Part shown: positions 40,795 through 53,613 of the stretch, in pieces
Position numbering within the stretch: the stretch's first letter is position 1
Layout of the letters: the number at the start of each line of letters is the position of its first letter
Assembly: GCA_951802425.1 (NCBI GenBank)
Contig: OX637803.1
Coordinates: forward strand, 1,240,001 to 1,304,000
Direction: 5' to 3'
From: Clavaria fumosa
Lineage: Eukaryota; Basidiomycota; Agaricomycetes; Agaricales; Clavariaceae
DNA: 64,000 bases
Notes under the pieces: generated by a model
What the model saw: only the letters and a program-made list of their open reading frames with translations
The model's database searches: none
Told to the model about the DNA's origin: nothing
Made by a program: the position numbers and the translations under genes

Positions 40795-43366
40795 ATGACA
40801 ATGGGCAATATCTCTAGTCTGAAAGAACTGCTTCAAAATGTCTTTCGGCTTGCAGAACCAGCAGTGCAATTGGGACCTCCTGGCTCGGCCCAAAATCCGC
40901 TCATGGTAAGTCAATTCGTTGAGGAATTTTGCGGTTCCCTTGACGGATAATATGCATTAGCTGCAGTTTTGGACCTGGGACCATTTGCATCCCAATTTGA
41001 GCTGGTGGCAGCATTTCCACGACGAACTTCCTCGTTTGGCGGATATGGGCTTTACTCAGATATGGCTTCCTCCACCGACAAAGGCCATGCGACCGGTCAG
41101 TGGCTCAGGTGGTTTTCGACGTGTGCTAATGTACAACATACAGGAAGGAAGGGGGTATGACTCATACGACTTGGTTCGGCTTGTCTTCTGGCTAGCTTGA
41201 ACTTCGTGCACCACTCATCGTTTGTCTCAAAGTGGGACCTCGGCGAGTTTGAACAGAAAGGGACCACCAAAACGAGATGGGGCACCAAGGAAGAGCTGAT
41301 TGCAGCTTGTCAGGCCGCCAAAGACTTTGGAATCGGCATCCTCATCGACGCTGTTCTGAATGTCCGTGCTGTGTTACCGTCTTTCCGCACCTATACAACC
41401 GCTCACTCTCGGTGCCTTATGTAGCATAAGCTTGGTGCCGATAGGACTGAGAAGTTTATCGCCGTTCCTGTCGATCCTGAGAACCGACTCGTGACCATGG
41501 GACCACCGAGGGAGATAGAAGTAAGGGAACGATCGTGGACATGCTCTTGGCCACTCTGACTATGTTAGGGATGGACTGCCTTTGACTTCCCTGGCCGAGC
41601 AGGAAAGGTTCGATCGAATCTATTGTTCTCCTTTAGATCACTCATGTCCTGCATTCTTGTAGTACAGTAAACTCAGATGGACGCAGGAGCATTTTACTGG
41701 TATGTACTCGCCTCCCTTCTACCGCACCCCGGCTCCATTGTGTGATCCTCGACGCTAAAAGGAGTGGATTGGGATCAGAAGACTAGTTCGTCAAGTATAT
41801 TTCGCATCATGGGCCCTGGCCACAAAGGCTGGTCGAGCCGGGTTGACAATGAATCGGGGAATTTGGATTATTTGTTTGGCGCTGACGTGCGTAAGCGTGT
41901 CGTTATACGCTTTTATTTAGACATCACTCTACAGATTGACCACCGGCATCCCTCTGTCCACCAAGACTTACTCAATTGGGGTTCCTGGGTAATAAACGTG
42001 AGCGAGCAAACCGTCATTTCGATGCATTTCATAAAGCCTAGACGCTCCTAGACCACCGGCGCAATGGGGTTCCGACTTGATGCCGTGAAACACATAGATA
42101 GGCGCTTCATTCGCGATTTTGTCCGTTGTGCATCATTGTTTTGATCCCAAGCGAGGCTGATGTATCGAACCCTAGATCAAATTCGTGCAAGAGCGCTCAA
42201 GAAACAGACTGTTTATTGTGTCGGAAGTCTCGTCGTCATAGTTCGTCTGTCCTCATTGCATAACCCACTTGTTCCTTCCTCTGTGCTGATTCCGTGACAG
42301 CCCTGCACTCCTGCCATATGTTCGTGAGTTTCAAGGCAAGGTGACTACCGCTCCTATCAACGCGCGTAATTCTGTGCACACCGTCATACGCAGAGCACAT
42401 TCTTCGACATACCTCTCCACCACAATTTCCGGCATGCCAGCCAACAAGGCAGCGATTACGATATTCGATCCATCCTCAACGGTACCCTGGTCAACTCGAC
42501 CCCAGGTGCCGCTGTCACGTTCGTTGACAATCACGAGTGAGCGTTCTTGCACCTTGTGTGAATCTTTGAACCTCTCCGTGCTCATCAAAGAATGGTGCAG
42601 TACTGTGAGTATATCCACCAAGAAATCATGCGGGCTCAAGCGATATGACCCTACCCCAGCTGCCGGGACGTGCCTGCGAAAGCCCGGTAGGTTCCGCGGG
42701 TTGTCACCGTAAGGTGCTCGCACTCATGTGCAGCAACAGGTAGGTTCCAATTTCAAGGTGCAAGCGTACGCCCTGATTCTGCTTCGGGGAGCCGGACATC
42801 CGTAACTATATTTCCTTCATCCCTTGTTGTCTCTCCAGCTAAGACGACAAATGAACAAGCTGCGTGTTCTACAGCGACATCTACCCAAACAGCGAATGGT
42901 ACGACGCGGACGTCGCGCGAGACGTGCGGCTGCTCATCGCTGCGCGGAAAGCGCACGCGTATGGGACGACAGTGGACTACCTCCACGACCGGAACTGCAT
43001 CGGCTTTGTGCGGCTGGGTGACGCGTCTCACTCGGGATGCGCGGTCGTCCTTAGCAACCTACCGCACGAGAGTGGGTAAGAACTTCTCCTTTTGACGATT
43101 TAGTCCAAATTTGTCATTGTGACGCCTGATCCTCCCTTTCCTTTTCTGCTTCGTCGATAGGCACACTGTGCAGACGATCCGCATGTATGTTGGCAAGGCG
43201 AGTTGGCGTGTCGTTGTGGATCCGACCCATCTGAAGATAAAGTTTCTAGGAGCACGCTGGAAGGATGTACCGAAGTATGCTGAACCCGGGTTTTTGTGTT
43301 GAAATTGATGCACAGGGCGAGGGCAATTTTTCCTGCGCTCCCAATAATGTGCAGGTGTGGGTGTAA
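40795..43366 (+). CDS. GH13 alpha-amylase
   Basis: An intron-rich gene (about fifteen exons; ATGACAATGGGCAAT start) for an intracellular-type fungal alpha-amylase, as no signal peptide is present. Catalytic GH13 regions are all readable: ADMGFTQIWLPPPTKA, region I GIGILIDAVLNHK, region II TTGAMGFRLDAVKHID with the nucleophile Asp, region III RLFIVSEV with the acid Glu, and region IV AAVTFVDNHDT. AYALILLRGAGHPCVFYSDI and the beta-sandwich domain (GCAVVLSNLPHESG, RMYVGKASWRVVVDPT) follow. It hydrolyses alpha-1,4 glucans such as glycogen or starch; relatives help make cell-wall alpha-glucan. At 43291-43302 a T-run shifts the frame and meets TGA, while the family ending (VEIDAQGEGNFSCAPNNVQV) continues in the next frame, unless a 49-nt intron starting GTACCG removes the site. 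Confidence 0.88.
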
Positions 43367-43744
43367 GCAGCTCGTCTGCAATCGTTCCCGATCCCAACAC
43401 GACCGCAAGGTGTGTACCAGCACACCGAACGTAGACAAGGAGGCTCACTATTGTGAGTGAACCCAATAGTGGAAAAATGCGTAGATTCATTCAGGGAGAT
43501 CCGTAACGTAACTGAAGGGGTGCAACGAATTTGATGGCATATTAAATGTCCAACATCATGGTATTGGGGTCCCATGAGGGTGGGTGTATCGAAACTGGAA
43601 GGCGTATCAAAATGTCCTACTTCAAGGTGTGGAAGGGGGTAAAAATGGCAAAGAAAGAGTCTAGGAGAGGCGAAGAGAACGTCCCAACTAAGAATCTTCG
43701 GCGAAGCCCATCTTTTCGTGCATATATCTCATCTAGCCATCTGC
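43367..43744. other. Tail-to-tail spacer
   Basis: No gene seen between the amylase and the GPI-protein gene. Confidence 0.45.
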
Positions 43745-44732
43745 TCAAGCGGCTGCCAGGAAGGCAGCAAGGACGACACCAAAGACGCCGGTTGCGGCTA
43801 TGCCGATAACGGCGCGCTGGGCACCGGAGGTCCTGGCGCCGAGTAGATGAATAAGTCTCCGATGCATAAAGGAAAATAAAATCCAATCACCTTGTCGCAG
43901 TTGCCGTTGAAGCACCAGTACTGGAAGCTGGGAGAGAAAACCCGTTGCTATTGGAGGGACCAGTGGTCGCCGCGCCAGTGGCACCGCTAGAAGCGCTAGT
44001 ACGAGCGCCAGTGCCAGTGCCAGTGCCAGCAGCGGCTGTTGTGGAGCCACTCAGACAGCTTGTATTATTCCCCGAAATATCGTTCGAGAAAGGAGCGCTC
44101 ATTCCGGTGGTTCCATTGATGTCCGTGATGAATAAGCCGAGTTGTACTGGAATGGAATATAAAACGTGGATCTCCGAAACAGATACGGACCAAACCCACG
44201 TTCCATCGTGTTATCGGTCCAAGCATAAAACGTATTGTTAGTGACAATATCAAAAACACGAGCGCCAACGGGAACCGTTTTCATGCTAACAGGTAAAACA
44301 TTCAGGAATGAAAAGGTATGCAATGGCAAGAGCGAACATACCTCTAGACATTCGAATTATGGCAACGCCAGGTTTTAGCGCCTGTACAACAAATGAATAA
44401 AATGAAGATCAGGGCGTACGAGAGTGTAGGGCGCTAAAATTGAGGGGCAAGTCAATAAATGAGCTGATGACGACATTGTCCGGTGACGCACGAAAACCAC
44501 CGGACCAGGAAATGCGAAGGACACGGCATAACTGAACCAAGTCTGAAGATCTGCAGGGCGCAAAAAGGGGGGAAAGGAGTAAGACATAAGATGGGACTCT
44601 GACCAAAGCTGGAATGGTGAAATTGATAGACGAAACATACGGGGTATTTAACAGAATTGAATTTGGCCCTTGCGCGAGGACAACAGTCGCCAGGGTGAGA
44701 AAGACTGCTGTTTTGACCAGCGCGGATATCAT
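43745..44732 (-). CDS. GPI-anchored Ser/Thr-rich cell-surface protein
   Basis: The N-terminus MISALVKTAVFLTLATVVLAQG is a typical signal peptide. NTPYVSSINFTIPAL and RISWSGGF follow, resembling the Ig-like domain of Kre9/Knh-type wall proteins. A Ser/Thr/Gly/Ala-rich stalk comes next (TTAAAGTGTGTGARTSASSG, TGAATTGPSNSNGFSLPASS). The last exon, reached by a GTGATT...CCAG intron at about 43829-43892, encodes TSGAQRAVIGIAATGVFGVV and LAAFLAAA, a classic GPI-attachment signal. At least four introns interrupt the middle and I could not place all borders, so the central part is approximate. Proteins of this type sit at the plasma membrane or wall; many are involved in glucan assembly or surface interaction. 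Confidence 0.72.
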
Positions 44733-45048
44733 TTTGGGGATTATGAAATTACTCGACGAGCGGGTTGGTGCGGAGGCGAGGACGCAGTTTAAGAAGACCG
44801 AGTTGTGGGTTGAAAGTGGCGCTATACACAACTTGGTTTGTATGGGTCAGTTTGGCTATCCGGCATTGGGTTATTCCGTCGTGCCGAGATTCGGCATCAT
44901 AGCCGAGCAGCAACGAACTTTGAACACTGCAACCAAAAGCGATGTGGGAAGCGATGTGGGAGTTGATGTGGTGGAGTGGGAACTCCGTGTCTGCTGAATC
45001 ACGCATATCACGAGATATTTGATCGTCGCATTACAGTCAGCGAATCTA

Positions 45049-46874
45049 TTAGAGCTCATCATCTGCTCGTCCCGTGACTTCGTCTACTACTTCCTTCACG
45101 AAGGCGTTTAGGACATTATACTTGCGTTTGAGCTCATCGACTTTAGATTGGGCGAGTGTTTTCTTCCCCAGAATGGTTTTCAGGCTGGAGAAGAAGGAAC
45201 CTCAGCACGAGGACGACGTGCGAGAAGGGAACACATCATACCGCTGAAGCTCTTTATTTAAATAGGCTTCTGAGCCATCAACGAGCTTCTCCATGACACG
45301 CAAATAATGCTTCGAAGCGGTGCCGACCTCACTGGAGACCTTAGAAGCCTCAGCAAGGATCGATTGTCGTACCTCGCTGGTGGCATCCAGGAACCTGCTG
45401 GCCAAGTCATCCAAAGTGGGGTGACGACCGGCCTAGAAAAGAATTTCAGACATCAACGGTGACGAGATCTCGCGGTGGCGATATGGCACACCTTGTCGTT
45501 CAGGCCGCCTCCGACTGCACGCTGGGTGCCGCATTTCTCATTCAGATACGCAACGAAGCCTTCCTCCGTTCGTCCACCCTCGTACGTTTCGGGTTCTTCT
45601 TTATTGTCCTTGGAGAAGAACTTGAGGGTCGGATAGCTTGAGACTCCGTATTTAGTCGCCAGAGGTTTGTTCAGTTCGGAATCAGCGTCCACGTTCGCCA
45701 CTATGCACTAGCAAACAAAAAGAAGGGTTCATCACTCGGAGTACAGTACACGTATAAGAACAAGAACCAACGCACGTCGCTTTCAGGTTTGAAAATCGAC
45801 GCAACTGTTGAGTAAATCTCAGCATTGATCATGATCATAAATGGGCATGAGGGCGAGGTCTAATTCACCCGTCTCGAAGACTGGCTTCATGTTCTTGCAG
45901 TGTCCACACCACGGAGCCTGTGAGGAGGTAAGGCAAATCTGGGTCGTCTGGGGTCAAATGAGACTGGACAAACCGTGAATGCAACAAGAGCATGCTTAGA
46001 TTTGTCCTGTGGTAATGAAAGGTCAGCCCCGGCCTGCGCCAAAACGATACAGTCCGAGAGAGAAAGAATGATCGTCTCACCAGCGCCACATCGTCAAAGG
46101 TGTGTGCATTGAGGACCAGGACTGCGGGGACGGGCTTCGGCGGGATTTTGGACTTGATCCCGGTCTTGGTTGTGATGCTTTGATGTTTTGCGTGTTTGTA
46201 ATACACAGCGTCGGATAAACGATATGAAACTCACAATTCAGCGAGGCTCTCCAGTTCCCGTCCCTGCTCGTAGTTTTCTGGTTCACCGCCCTCGGCCTCA
46301 AACCATTTGAGTGCTGAGCATATTTCAGACACACCATTCATACAGTCATAGGGAGGGAGTGGAAGACGCACTCGGGAAGCCAGTCACGCCGTACTTTTGG
46401 CCGAGAGGCTTGCCCTCGCCGTCGGCGTCGACCTTGGCGATGATCACCTTGTCTTGGGCGTGTTGGAACGCATCGGCAAGTTGTTCATATTTGGGCTCCA
46501 GGTTCTGCAGTCCAGGGAGAGTAAGCGCCCGTTACACTGGTCGAACTTGAGATTGGCAAGAGTTACCTGGCAGTGTCCGCTAAACGTGTCCGTTGGGAAT
46601 AGTCATTCCGACTAGACAAACTACCAGACAGAAAGAGCACGAACCACCACGGTGCATAACTATTTCAGAACAGAGAAGAGAAGAATAAGCAGTCAACGAC
46701 GCAATATTGAATAGAGTTGCAACGGATGATGGTCACTGACAATTCGACCAGGGCGGGCTTTCCCTTACCGACGATCTTGTCAAAGTTTTCTGGGGTGAGG
46801 ACTTGGACGTTCGACGCACACACGCCCAGGAAATGGGCTGCTGCGAGCAACGAGAGAGACAGGGAAAGTCTCAT
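45049..46874 (-). CDS. ER protein disulfide isomerase (tigA/P5 type, ERp29-like tail)
   Basis: Signal peptide MRLSLSLSLLAAAHFLGVCA, then two thioredoxin domains and a C-terminal helical ERp29c-like domain, ending GRADDEL, an HDEL-like ER retention signal. The first active site FYAPWCGHCQNLEPKY is split across two micro-exons (46659-46645, 15 nt, and 46579-46567, 13 nt); the second is APWCGHCKNMKPVF near 45880-45920. Other blocks are IIAKVDADGEGKPLGQKYGV, CIVANVDADSELNKPLATKY, YPTLKFFSKDN and, in the tail, LDDLASRFLDATSEVRQSIL. The enzyme makes and shuffles disulfides in secretory proteins. At least nine exons are needed; the 3' part runs over 45049-45750. Its neighbours do not suggest a special partner. 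Confidence 0.92.
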
Positions 46875-47084
46875 GGATGAAAAGAGTCAATGTCTGTTGC
46901 CAGCGCACCGTGAGCGGCCGGCCACGGTGTGACAGAATATCAAATAATAAAAGCCTGCCACGTTACTCAGCGAAATCATGAACAGTCATTGCGCTATAAG
47001 GCGTATACTGGATTACGAGTGCGCTCCTCGGTTTAAAGCCTCTTTTTCATAGCATTGTTTCATACGCAACTGTCGTCACCCGCA

Positions 47085-48634
47085 ATGGCGTCTCAACACG
47101 ACATGGTCGCTGACATTGAGGACGAAGAAGCGGACTTCATCAAGGATGACGATGTCGCGTACATCATCGATGACCAACATATGGACCATATAGACAGTGA
47201 TCACGACGACGACGACGATGGCGACAGCGAAGGTGACGAGGCGCCGACGACCACAGCGGTGCTACGTTTCGCGAGACACAAGGGGTCTGTGTTCACGGTG
47301 AGCACGCACCCGCTTGCCCCGCTCGCCGTGTCTGGTGGCGAGGACGACATGGGCTACGTCTGGGACGTGACGAGTGGGCGGGTCGTCGCTACGCTCACAG
47401 GGCACACGGACAGCGTCACGAGCGCCGCGTTCAGCGCGGACGGCGAGCTGGTCGCCACCGGTGGCATGGACGGTAAGATACGCGTCTGGCGGCGCAGGAT
47501 GGGCGCCGCTGCTGGGGACGAGTGGTCAACATGGGAGTTTCTGACGCAGCTCGAGGGCCCGGACGAGCCCCTGGTATGTGTGTCTTTCTGGAGTCGCAGC
47601 TGAATTTGACTGGGGTGGGAACAGTGGTTGCGTTGGCATCCGAGAGGCACCGTTCTGCTTGCTGGCTCGAATGACAAGACTGTCTGGCTCTGGCAACGTA
47701 AGCCTCCGCTTGATCAGCCATCGAATCGGTTCTCATTTGAATCTCTAGTCCCGAGCGGGAACGTTATTTGCGTCTTCGCCGGCCACACAGGCGCTGTCAA
47801 TTGTGGGGATTTCACCCCGGATGGTGAAACTACTTTGTCTCATTGCAACCTCCCATCGACTGACGCGCCTCCATGTAGGCAAACGTATAGTAACTGCGTG
47901 TAGTGATAACAACCTCATCTACTGGGACCCCCGAACAGGAAGTCCACTTTTCAGGCTGACCGCTGAGGACGCTCGGTTCGATCTCGGAGGGATTACGTCC
48001 CTTGCGGTGAACCCGTCGTCGACGATTGTCGTTGTTGCAGGTGAAAGCGGCGGCGTGCGCGTGGTGAGCCTGAGCAAGGGCGAGGTGGTAGGCAGCTTGA
48101 GTGCGCACACGGAGGGCGAGAGCGTGGAAGCGGTGCAGTTCGTCGATGTTGGCGCCGCAGGACTTGCCTCCTCCCCTGACATGGTTGCTACCGGCGGCAC
48201 GGATGGCAAAGTGTGCGTCTGGGATCTCCATACAATGCGTCTAAGGACGACATATGAGCATCAGGTGTGTGTTCGTTCTCATGTCAATTTCCTCGTTGGT
48301 TACATGTTGCGACTTTGAGTTTCTTCTGATGACGGTCTTTTTTTTTCTGCCTCTATTTCCGTATTTATTACGCACGATGGAGCAGGGCGCTGTCACGGCT
48401 TTGCTGACGCATCCAGCGCCTCGGACGCATCTGATCACATCTGCATCGGTTGACCGAACGCTTCGCACCTGGGACACTCGCACGGGCAGTTTGATCCGTG
48501 AGCACTTGGGTCACAAGGGACCTGTTTTTGCTGCCGCGCTAGGTCTGGAGGGATCTGTTGTGGCAAGCGCTGGTGATGATGGTATTTGTCTGATATTCAG
48601 GGCGGAAGAGTATGATTTGTATCCGGAGCAGTAG
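47085..48634 (+). CDS. SQT1: WD40 ribosome-assembly chaperone Sqt1 (AAMP homologue)
   Basis: Exons 47085-47573, 47625-47697, 47749-47823, 47879-48264 and 48386-48634 sum to 423 codons plus stop. A very acidic N-terminus (DSDHDDDDDGDSEGDEAP) precedes WD40 blades: RFARHKGSVFTVSTHPLAP, GHTDSVTSAAFSADGELVAT, WHPRGTVLLAGSNDKTVWLW, GHTGAVNCGDFTPDGKRIVT, GGITSLAVNPSSTIVVVAGE, ALLTHPAPRTHLITSASVDR and GHKGPVFAAALG. This acidic-tail WD40 layout is that of Sqt1/AAMP, which binds nascent ribosomal protein uL16 (Rpl10) and delivers it to 60S subunits. Introns are short except the last (121 nt). Confidence 0.88.
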
Positions 48635-49345
48635 GTTACTGGTTGCATATAGTGTCCGTGTTGTCAGATCAATGCCATGACTGTTGGTTAGACCCATATC
48701 CTGAATATGAGTCCTGGAACAGAGTCCCACATGAGTGGTTTGTCGGTTTCAATTGTTCGCAGTGATTTTGTGTACCACGCGAAAATATCTCTTATTTTTT
48801 TTCTAGCATCGAGTGATGTAGTCAGTAGCCATCAAGATCTAGTTGACTACGGTAGAGTTACGAGTAAGTTACCCACCGGATCACCCTACATCACAACCGC
48901 ACCGCCACCCACAAAACATACCGCAAGGCTGATGAAGAAGCGGATAGAAAGACCACCTACGGGTACGTTACGGCTGTTCTCATAGCAGCGCAGAGGGACC
49001 GGAGCTTGTAGAAAGGGTATTAATACTGGTACGATGAGAGTTTGCTACTACCCAACTGCTCTGCTTGCTACAGTACTACTGCTGCTAGAGACGTTCGGCT
49101 GTGCGTGATTTGGCGATCATCATAAAAAGCATTTCCATTATCGGCTTGGTGTACAACATTGACCAACCGCTTCTTTGTCCGTAACCACCACCACCACTTT
49201 TCTCTTGTTCTTTCCGCTCACTGACAGAGTAGACCTCGTCAGCATTCTTCATTCTTTCAAGTCTCCTTCACACATTCGCTAGTTGCTGGCACATCATCCG
49301 ACTTTCTTGGTCGACCTATCCATTCTCTTTATCACTCGTTCAGAA
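48635..49345. other. Intergenic, no gene seen
   Basis: About 710 bp between SQT1 and the secreted propeller gene. A CT-rich leader (49195-49280: TTTTCTCTTGTTCTTTCC and similar) precedes the next start, as is common in strongly expressed basidiomycete genes. Confidence 0.5.
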
Positions 49346-51000
49346 ATGCATTTCATCGCTGGTCGCCTTTTCCTTCTGTTCGCTCTCGGCGCTACTCTGG
49401 TTTCTGCAGCCCCCGGCGGCAATAACCCCAACAGAGGGTCACAATTGGGTGCCGTATACTGTCAGTCGTTGTCTTCTTCTCCTGGATATAAACTCAATAT
49501 CTCATTCCACTCCGCCAGTCATTACCAATGACCCCTCAGGTAACTTCGTTGTCTCCTCTCTCATCCAAGGCGATGGTACACTGGTATAGTTTCGAAGTGT
49601 CTTATATCCTTAGTCGTTTCGCTGATTCGCCTCGCAGGCTCTCGGCGCCGCTATTCAAACTTTTGGCTTTGGTGCCCATGGCGCCGGAGACGGTGGCCCC
49701 GACCCTCTTTTCTCTCAGGGCGCCGTCAAGGCTTCTCCTGCTGCTAAGATGCTCGCTGCCGTCAACGTGCGTATCATAACCTTTAAGCACTCTCCTCCTA
49801 GCTCATTCTCAATCCCCTCAAGCCGGGTTCCAATACAGTGTCCATTTTCTCCATTAACCCTCAAGATCTGAGGATGCTGTCTCCAGTCGGATTCCCAGTG
49901 TCTTCCGGTGGCGAGTTCCCTATGTCCCTGGCATTTAGCAAAGATGGAAAGCGGTTGTGCGTTCTCAACGGCGGCCAGGTGAACGGTGTCAAGTAAGTCC
50001 AAGTGCCGTCTCGTCTCCGGAAATATTTCATTTACGGTCTTCTATCCTAAGGTGCTTCAGAGTCGACCAGAAGCTCGGCCTTATCCCCCTGCCAAACACC
50101 GAAAGGTCCCTCAAGCTGGATCAGACCTCGCCCGCGACAGGGCCGGCCAACACCGCAAGCCACGTCATCTTCAGCGAGGATGGGACGCAACTCCTGGCCA
50201 CGGTCAAGGGCGACCCCACCAACGCCACACAACGCCCGGGCTTCATCGCCGCGTGGGACATTCAGCAAGACGGCTCGCTCTCGCCTGACTTCAAGACGGT
50301 GCCGCTCCCGAGCGGCGGCCTTCTCCCTTTCTCGATGACGGTCGTCCCGGGAAAGAACGCGATCCTCGCGACAGACGCGAACGTCGGCTTTGACCTGTTC
50401 AACACGCAGGGCGGCATCACTGCCGGGAGCCAGGGCGCACGCCAGAACTCAGCTAATGCGATAGCGGGCCAGGGCGCCACGTGCTGGTCGAGTTTCAGTC
50501 CGAAGACGCAGAACCTCTACTTGACTGATATCAAGAAGCCATTTGTCACCGAAGTGAGCGTGGACAACAATCTTAAAGGCCAAATCGTTAAGGTTTGCCC
50601 CACCCTTCCCTGTCCACTATTTTCCACTCATTAACCTCTCCTCGCAGCAACATCCACTCCCCGCGGGGTCCTCCTCCATAGACAACGAGGTGGCCACTGT
50701 GAATGGGAAAGAGTGCGTTTCTCCAATAAGAGGATGAATCTTTTAGCTCAACTCCCTCGAATATTCTAGCGTCCTTTACATTTTGTCTCCTGGCAGGACC
50801 TCCATTGATATCTTGGCTCTTAATGGCCCAGGAAGTGTTCAGAACCTTGGCAGCCTTGATTTCTCCGGTCCCGCCAAACAGATCGGCCTCGCGCTAGGTA
50901 CAGGTTTTTTCCCCCCGTTCCTTTGTTTTGCTTAAGAAGTTTATTTTATCCGTCGCAGATGGAAACAACATACAGGGGCTGACCTCTTTTGTGCTCTAGA
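49346..51000 (+). CDS. Secreted lactonase-like seven-bladed beta-propeller
   Basis: Signal peptide FIAGRLFLLFALGATLVSAA. At least seven exons follow. The body matches the fungal 3-carboxymuconate cyclase-like/lactonase propeller family: VITNDPSGNFV, SIFSINPQDLRMLSPVGFPV, FPMSLAFSKDGKRLCVLNGG, NTASHVIFSEDGTQLLATVK, GFIAAWDIQQDGSLSPDF, PFSMTVVPGKNAILATDAN, GQGATCWSSFSPKTQNLYLT and the end NNIQGLTSFVL. Basidiomycetes often carry many such secreted copies and no substrate is established. Repeated PSG and SxDG turns mark the blades. Several introns lie in the first 650 bp; from 49996 to 50593 the frame is continuous. The stop is the TAG at 50998-51000. Confidence 0.83.
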
Positions 51001-51934
51001 ATCTCTATCTCGCTCGTGGCGAGGAAGAGACCTTGCTCCACATTGAATATTTTGTACTGCCGTGTTGTTTGCATCTTCTGTTGTCAGTGTAATTTCTGGG
51101 GATAGGAATTAGATCACTTTTCATCGGTCTGAGGCAGCGCAAGCTGTGCGTTCCAGCTGGCGCTTGATCGGCTTCGCCATTCCACCAAGTCATACCTTCT
51201 CTCGTTCAGTCAACGAGCGCCCCTCAACATGCCGTCGCCTCGCGTCTAATTCGTATTTTCATATTTCATAGTATTGTGGGCTTTACACTACCCCGTCGCT
51301 CAGCTCAATCAATATACAGCCCCGTGAATCTCTGAAGTCTCAACTGTTGTCACTTTATTCTAATGATTCGCCGAAGGGACGTTGCTCAAGAGAATTGGAA
51401 ATGTGCCGATGTTTAGAAGTTCTGAGGTGATACTAAGGCAGAGGAAATAGCTAAACTAATTTACACCATCCATCCATCCATCGCTCGTTCGCCCAGATGC
51501 AATCGTATGTGTCCTAAAGTTTCACGACCATCACTTCAGATCGCGCGACAGTACCGCGCGGTGCGGATGACCATTGATTTTGTATTTCTATTGCCGTAAG
51601 CGCCAGGCACACTTCGTGATAGATGGAATATATAACTTATCTTAGACAGGCAGATCATTTATCACAAAACGCTTGGACACGGAACATATACATGATCCGA
51701 GCCCTGCCTTTTGATACAGTATTCGTTTTCAACGTAGAAATTATCCTCGCGATCGAGGCAACAAGTGCCATGTCTGGGTAATGTGATTCATGATCCACTG
51801 GCTTGAACTTCCGTACAAAGTCTTTATTCAATTATTGATGATAATAAGAGTAGAAGTTATACCGAAGGCAGAACGCAAGTCCCAATAAGTTACAGCGAAT
51901 GTGGTATTCAGTAACCAGAAAATGGTATCGCACA
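51001..51934. other. Intergenic, no gene seen
   Basis: Over 900 bp without a supported frame. ATCCATCCATCC at 51468-51481 is a short microsatellite. Confidence 0.5.
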
Positions 51935-53613
51935 TTATGGCGGCATATTATCCACGCTTGTCCAATGTTTCTCAAGTTCCTCTGCCGCCGCAGCCCAATC
52001 CTTCTCCAAGATTTCAGCGAGGCGTTTTCCAACGGCTTGGATAGTCATTCTTTCGAGTACGTAACTAGAAGTAGCCATTGCATATCCAAGGTGAGACGAT
52101 CATATTGAAGTGCGAGTAACTGTTTAGTATGCGTACCTTTCTATAGGGTTTGACAACGCATCTTTGACCGCTTGTACAAACCCTCTTGTGTCACCCTTGA
52201 AGACGTTGTAAACGTAAGGGGGGCCAAGTTCTTGTAATGCATCGTGTTGCGACTTCCAACGCGACATATCAGAGGGGTTTTCAGGGTCCCACTGTCAATG
52301 AATGTCACCCGTCACTCCTTACGACATTACAAAGAAAAAGACTGACTTCCGTGACAGGGTTAATGAATGGGACGCCCAAGCATAATGCGTCGTACGGACT
52401 GGGCGAACTGTATACGAGAATCATTTTGGAAATGCAGAGTTTGCAAGTGCGGTCGACTCACATTGGAGGAGTGCCGATGCCAATGAGCACTCGACTTCTA
52501 GACAAAGTGTCCATGAATTTATCCTGGTCAATGTGTCCCAAATTGACATATTCGGACGGCAATTGTGGTGTAGACCAGTTACCCTCCGGAGCGTAGCTGT
52601 CAGAGGCTATAACAAACTTGATGTCAGTGGCGTCTGATACAGCATCGTAATCAGCATTTGTCCAGGTCGCATTCTGCTCCGGTGTGAAGTAGAACAAGTA
52701 TTTCGACAAAACATAGGCCTGCTTCTCGCGTTCGGAGTGTGGTACGAAGCGCTGCTTTCGACAAGACTCCTCAATACTGTATCCCAAGTACGTGTTATTT
52801 GAGGTACCCCTGCTGCCGTAATCTTCTGGTGCAACTGTCCATTTCGACCCCAAAGGGTTCTGCGACGGGGCCCAAAACTCGAACGAGACCAATATCCAGG
52901 GGGGGATACCAGAAGGATTCGATTTGGACATCACGCACTCTCGAGTATCCTTAAAACAGCGATAAGAATCCTCGTGGTCCACAAAAATGAGCTTGACCAA
53001 GTCCGGGAACATTCGGTAGTACTGCATTGTGTGTTCGTATGAAGGATGTGGAGTATAAATGAAGGTATATCCTAGATTCGCCAAGGCTAAAGTCTGCAAG
53101 GCTTCTTAAGTATTGGCGATAGCACTATGACTTTGCCCGTACCGTAGACCTTGCCCTGCAAAGCCAGTCGTAAGTCTGGGCCAGAAAGAGGAAGGAAATA
53201 CGTTTTGTACCAAATAGATTCTCCGGTTCTACCTCCAAAAAAGTAGTCACGAAAGTAATGCGAAGCCAATATAACGACTGCGTAGTCAACTCAGCATAAG
53301 CCTGCTCCAGAGGTAAAAGTAGATATTAACCTTTAGTCTGATTCTCATGACAATTGTTGCGCTCCAGGCAGCGGAGCAAAGACTGCAGCATTTTGTGGTT
53401 TTCGTGTATAATCGAAGAGTCAGAGTCGCCGGCGGCCAAGGGTATTGGAAAGAGTATATCGCTAAGCTGCACGCAAGACGGCGGTTGAGACTGAAGGGGA
53501 TGCGGGTTTCTGGTGACGCCCATGGTAAGAAACTCATGCATCCATAGCAATGAATAAGCGGCAACGCCGATGAGAAGGACGGTTGGTCCGCGAAAATCCC
53601 CCAAGGGCAGCAT
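51935..53613 (-). CDS. GT18-type glycosyltransferase, type II membrane protein
   Basis: The start MLPLGDFRGPTVLLIGVAAY leads into a signal anchor (about residues 9-25), so the enzyme probably faces the Golgi lumen. Later blocks are VVILASHYFRDYFFGGRTGE, KVYGTGKVIVLSP, LANLGYTFIYTPHPSYEHTM, ESCRKQRFVPHSEREKQAYV and the sugar-nucleotide-site-like LSRSRVLIGIGTPPISPSPY with DALCLGVPFINPVTE. That last block resembles the GxGxPxxxPxPxxAxxxGxxFxNP pattern of MGAT5 (GT18) enzymes, which add branching GlcNAc to N-glycans. The assignment to GT18 is by motif only. Six or seven introns are present; the protein ends EELEKHWTSVDNMPP at the TAA, 51935-51937. Confidence 0.72.
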
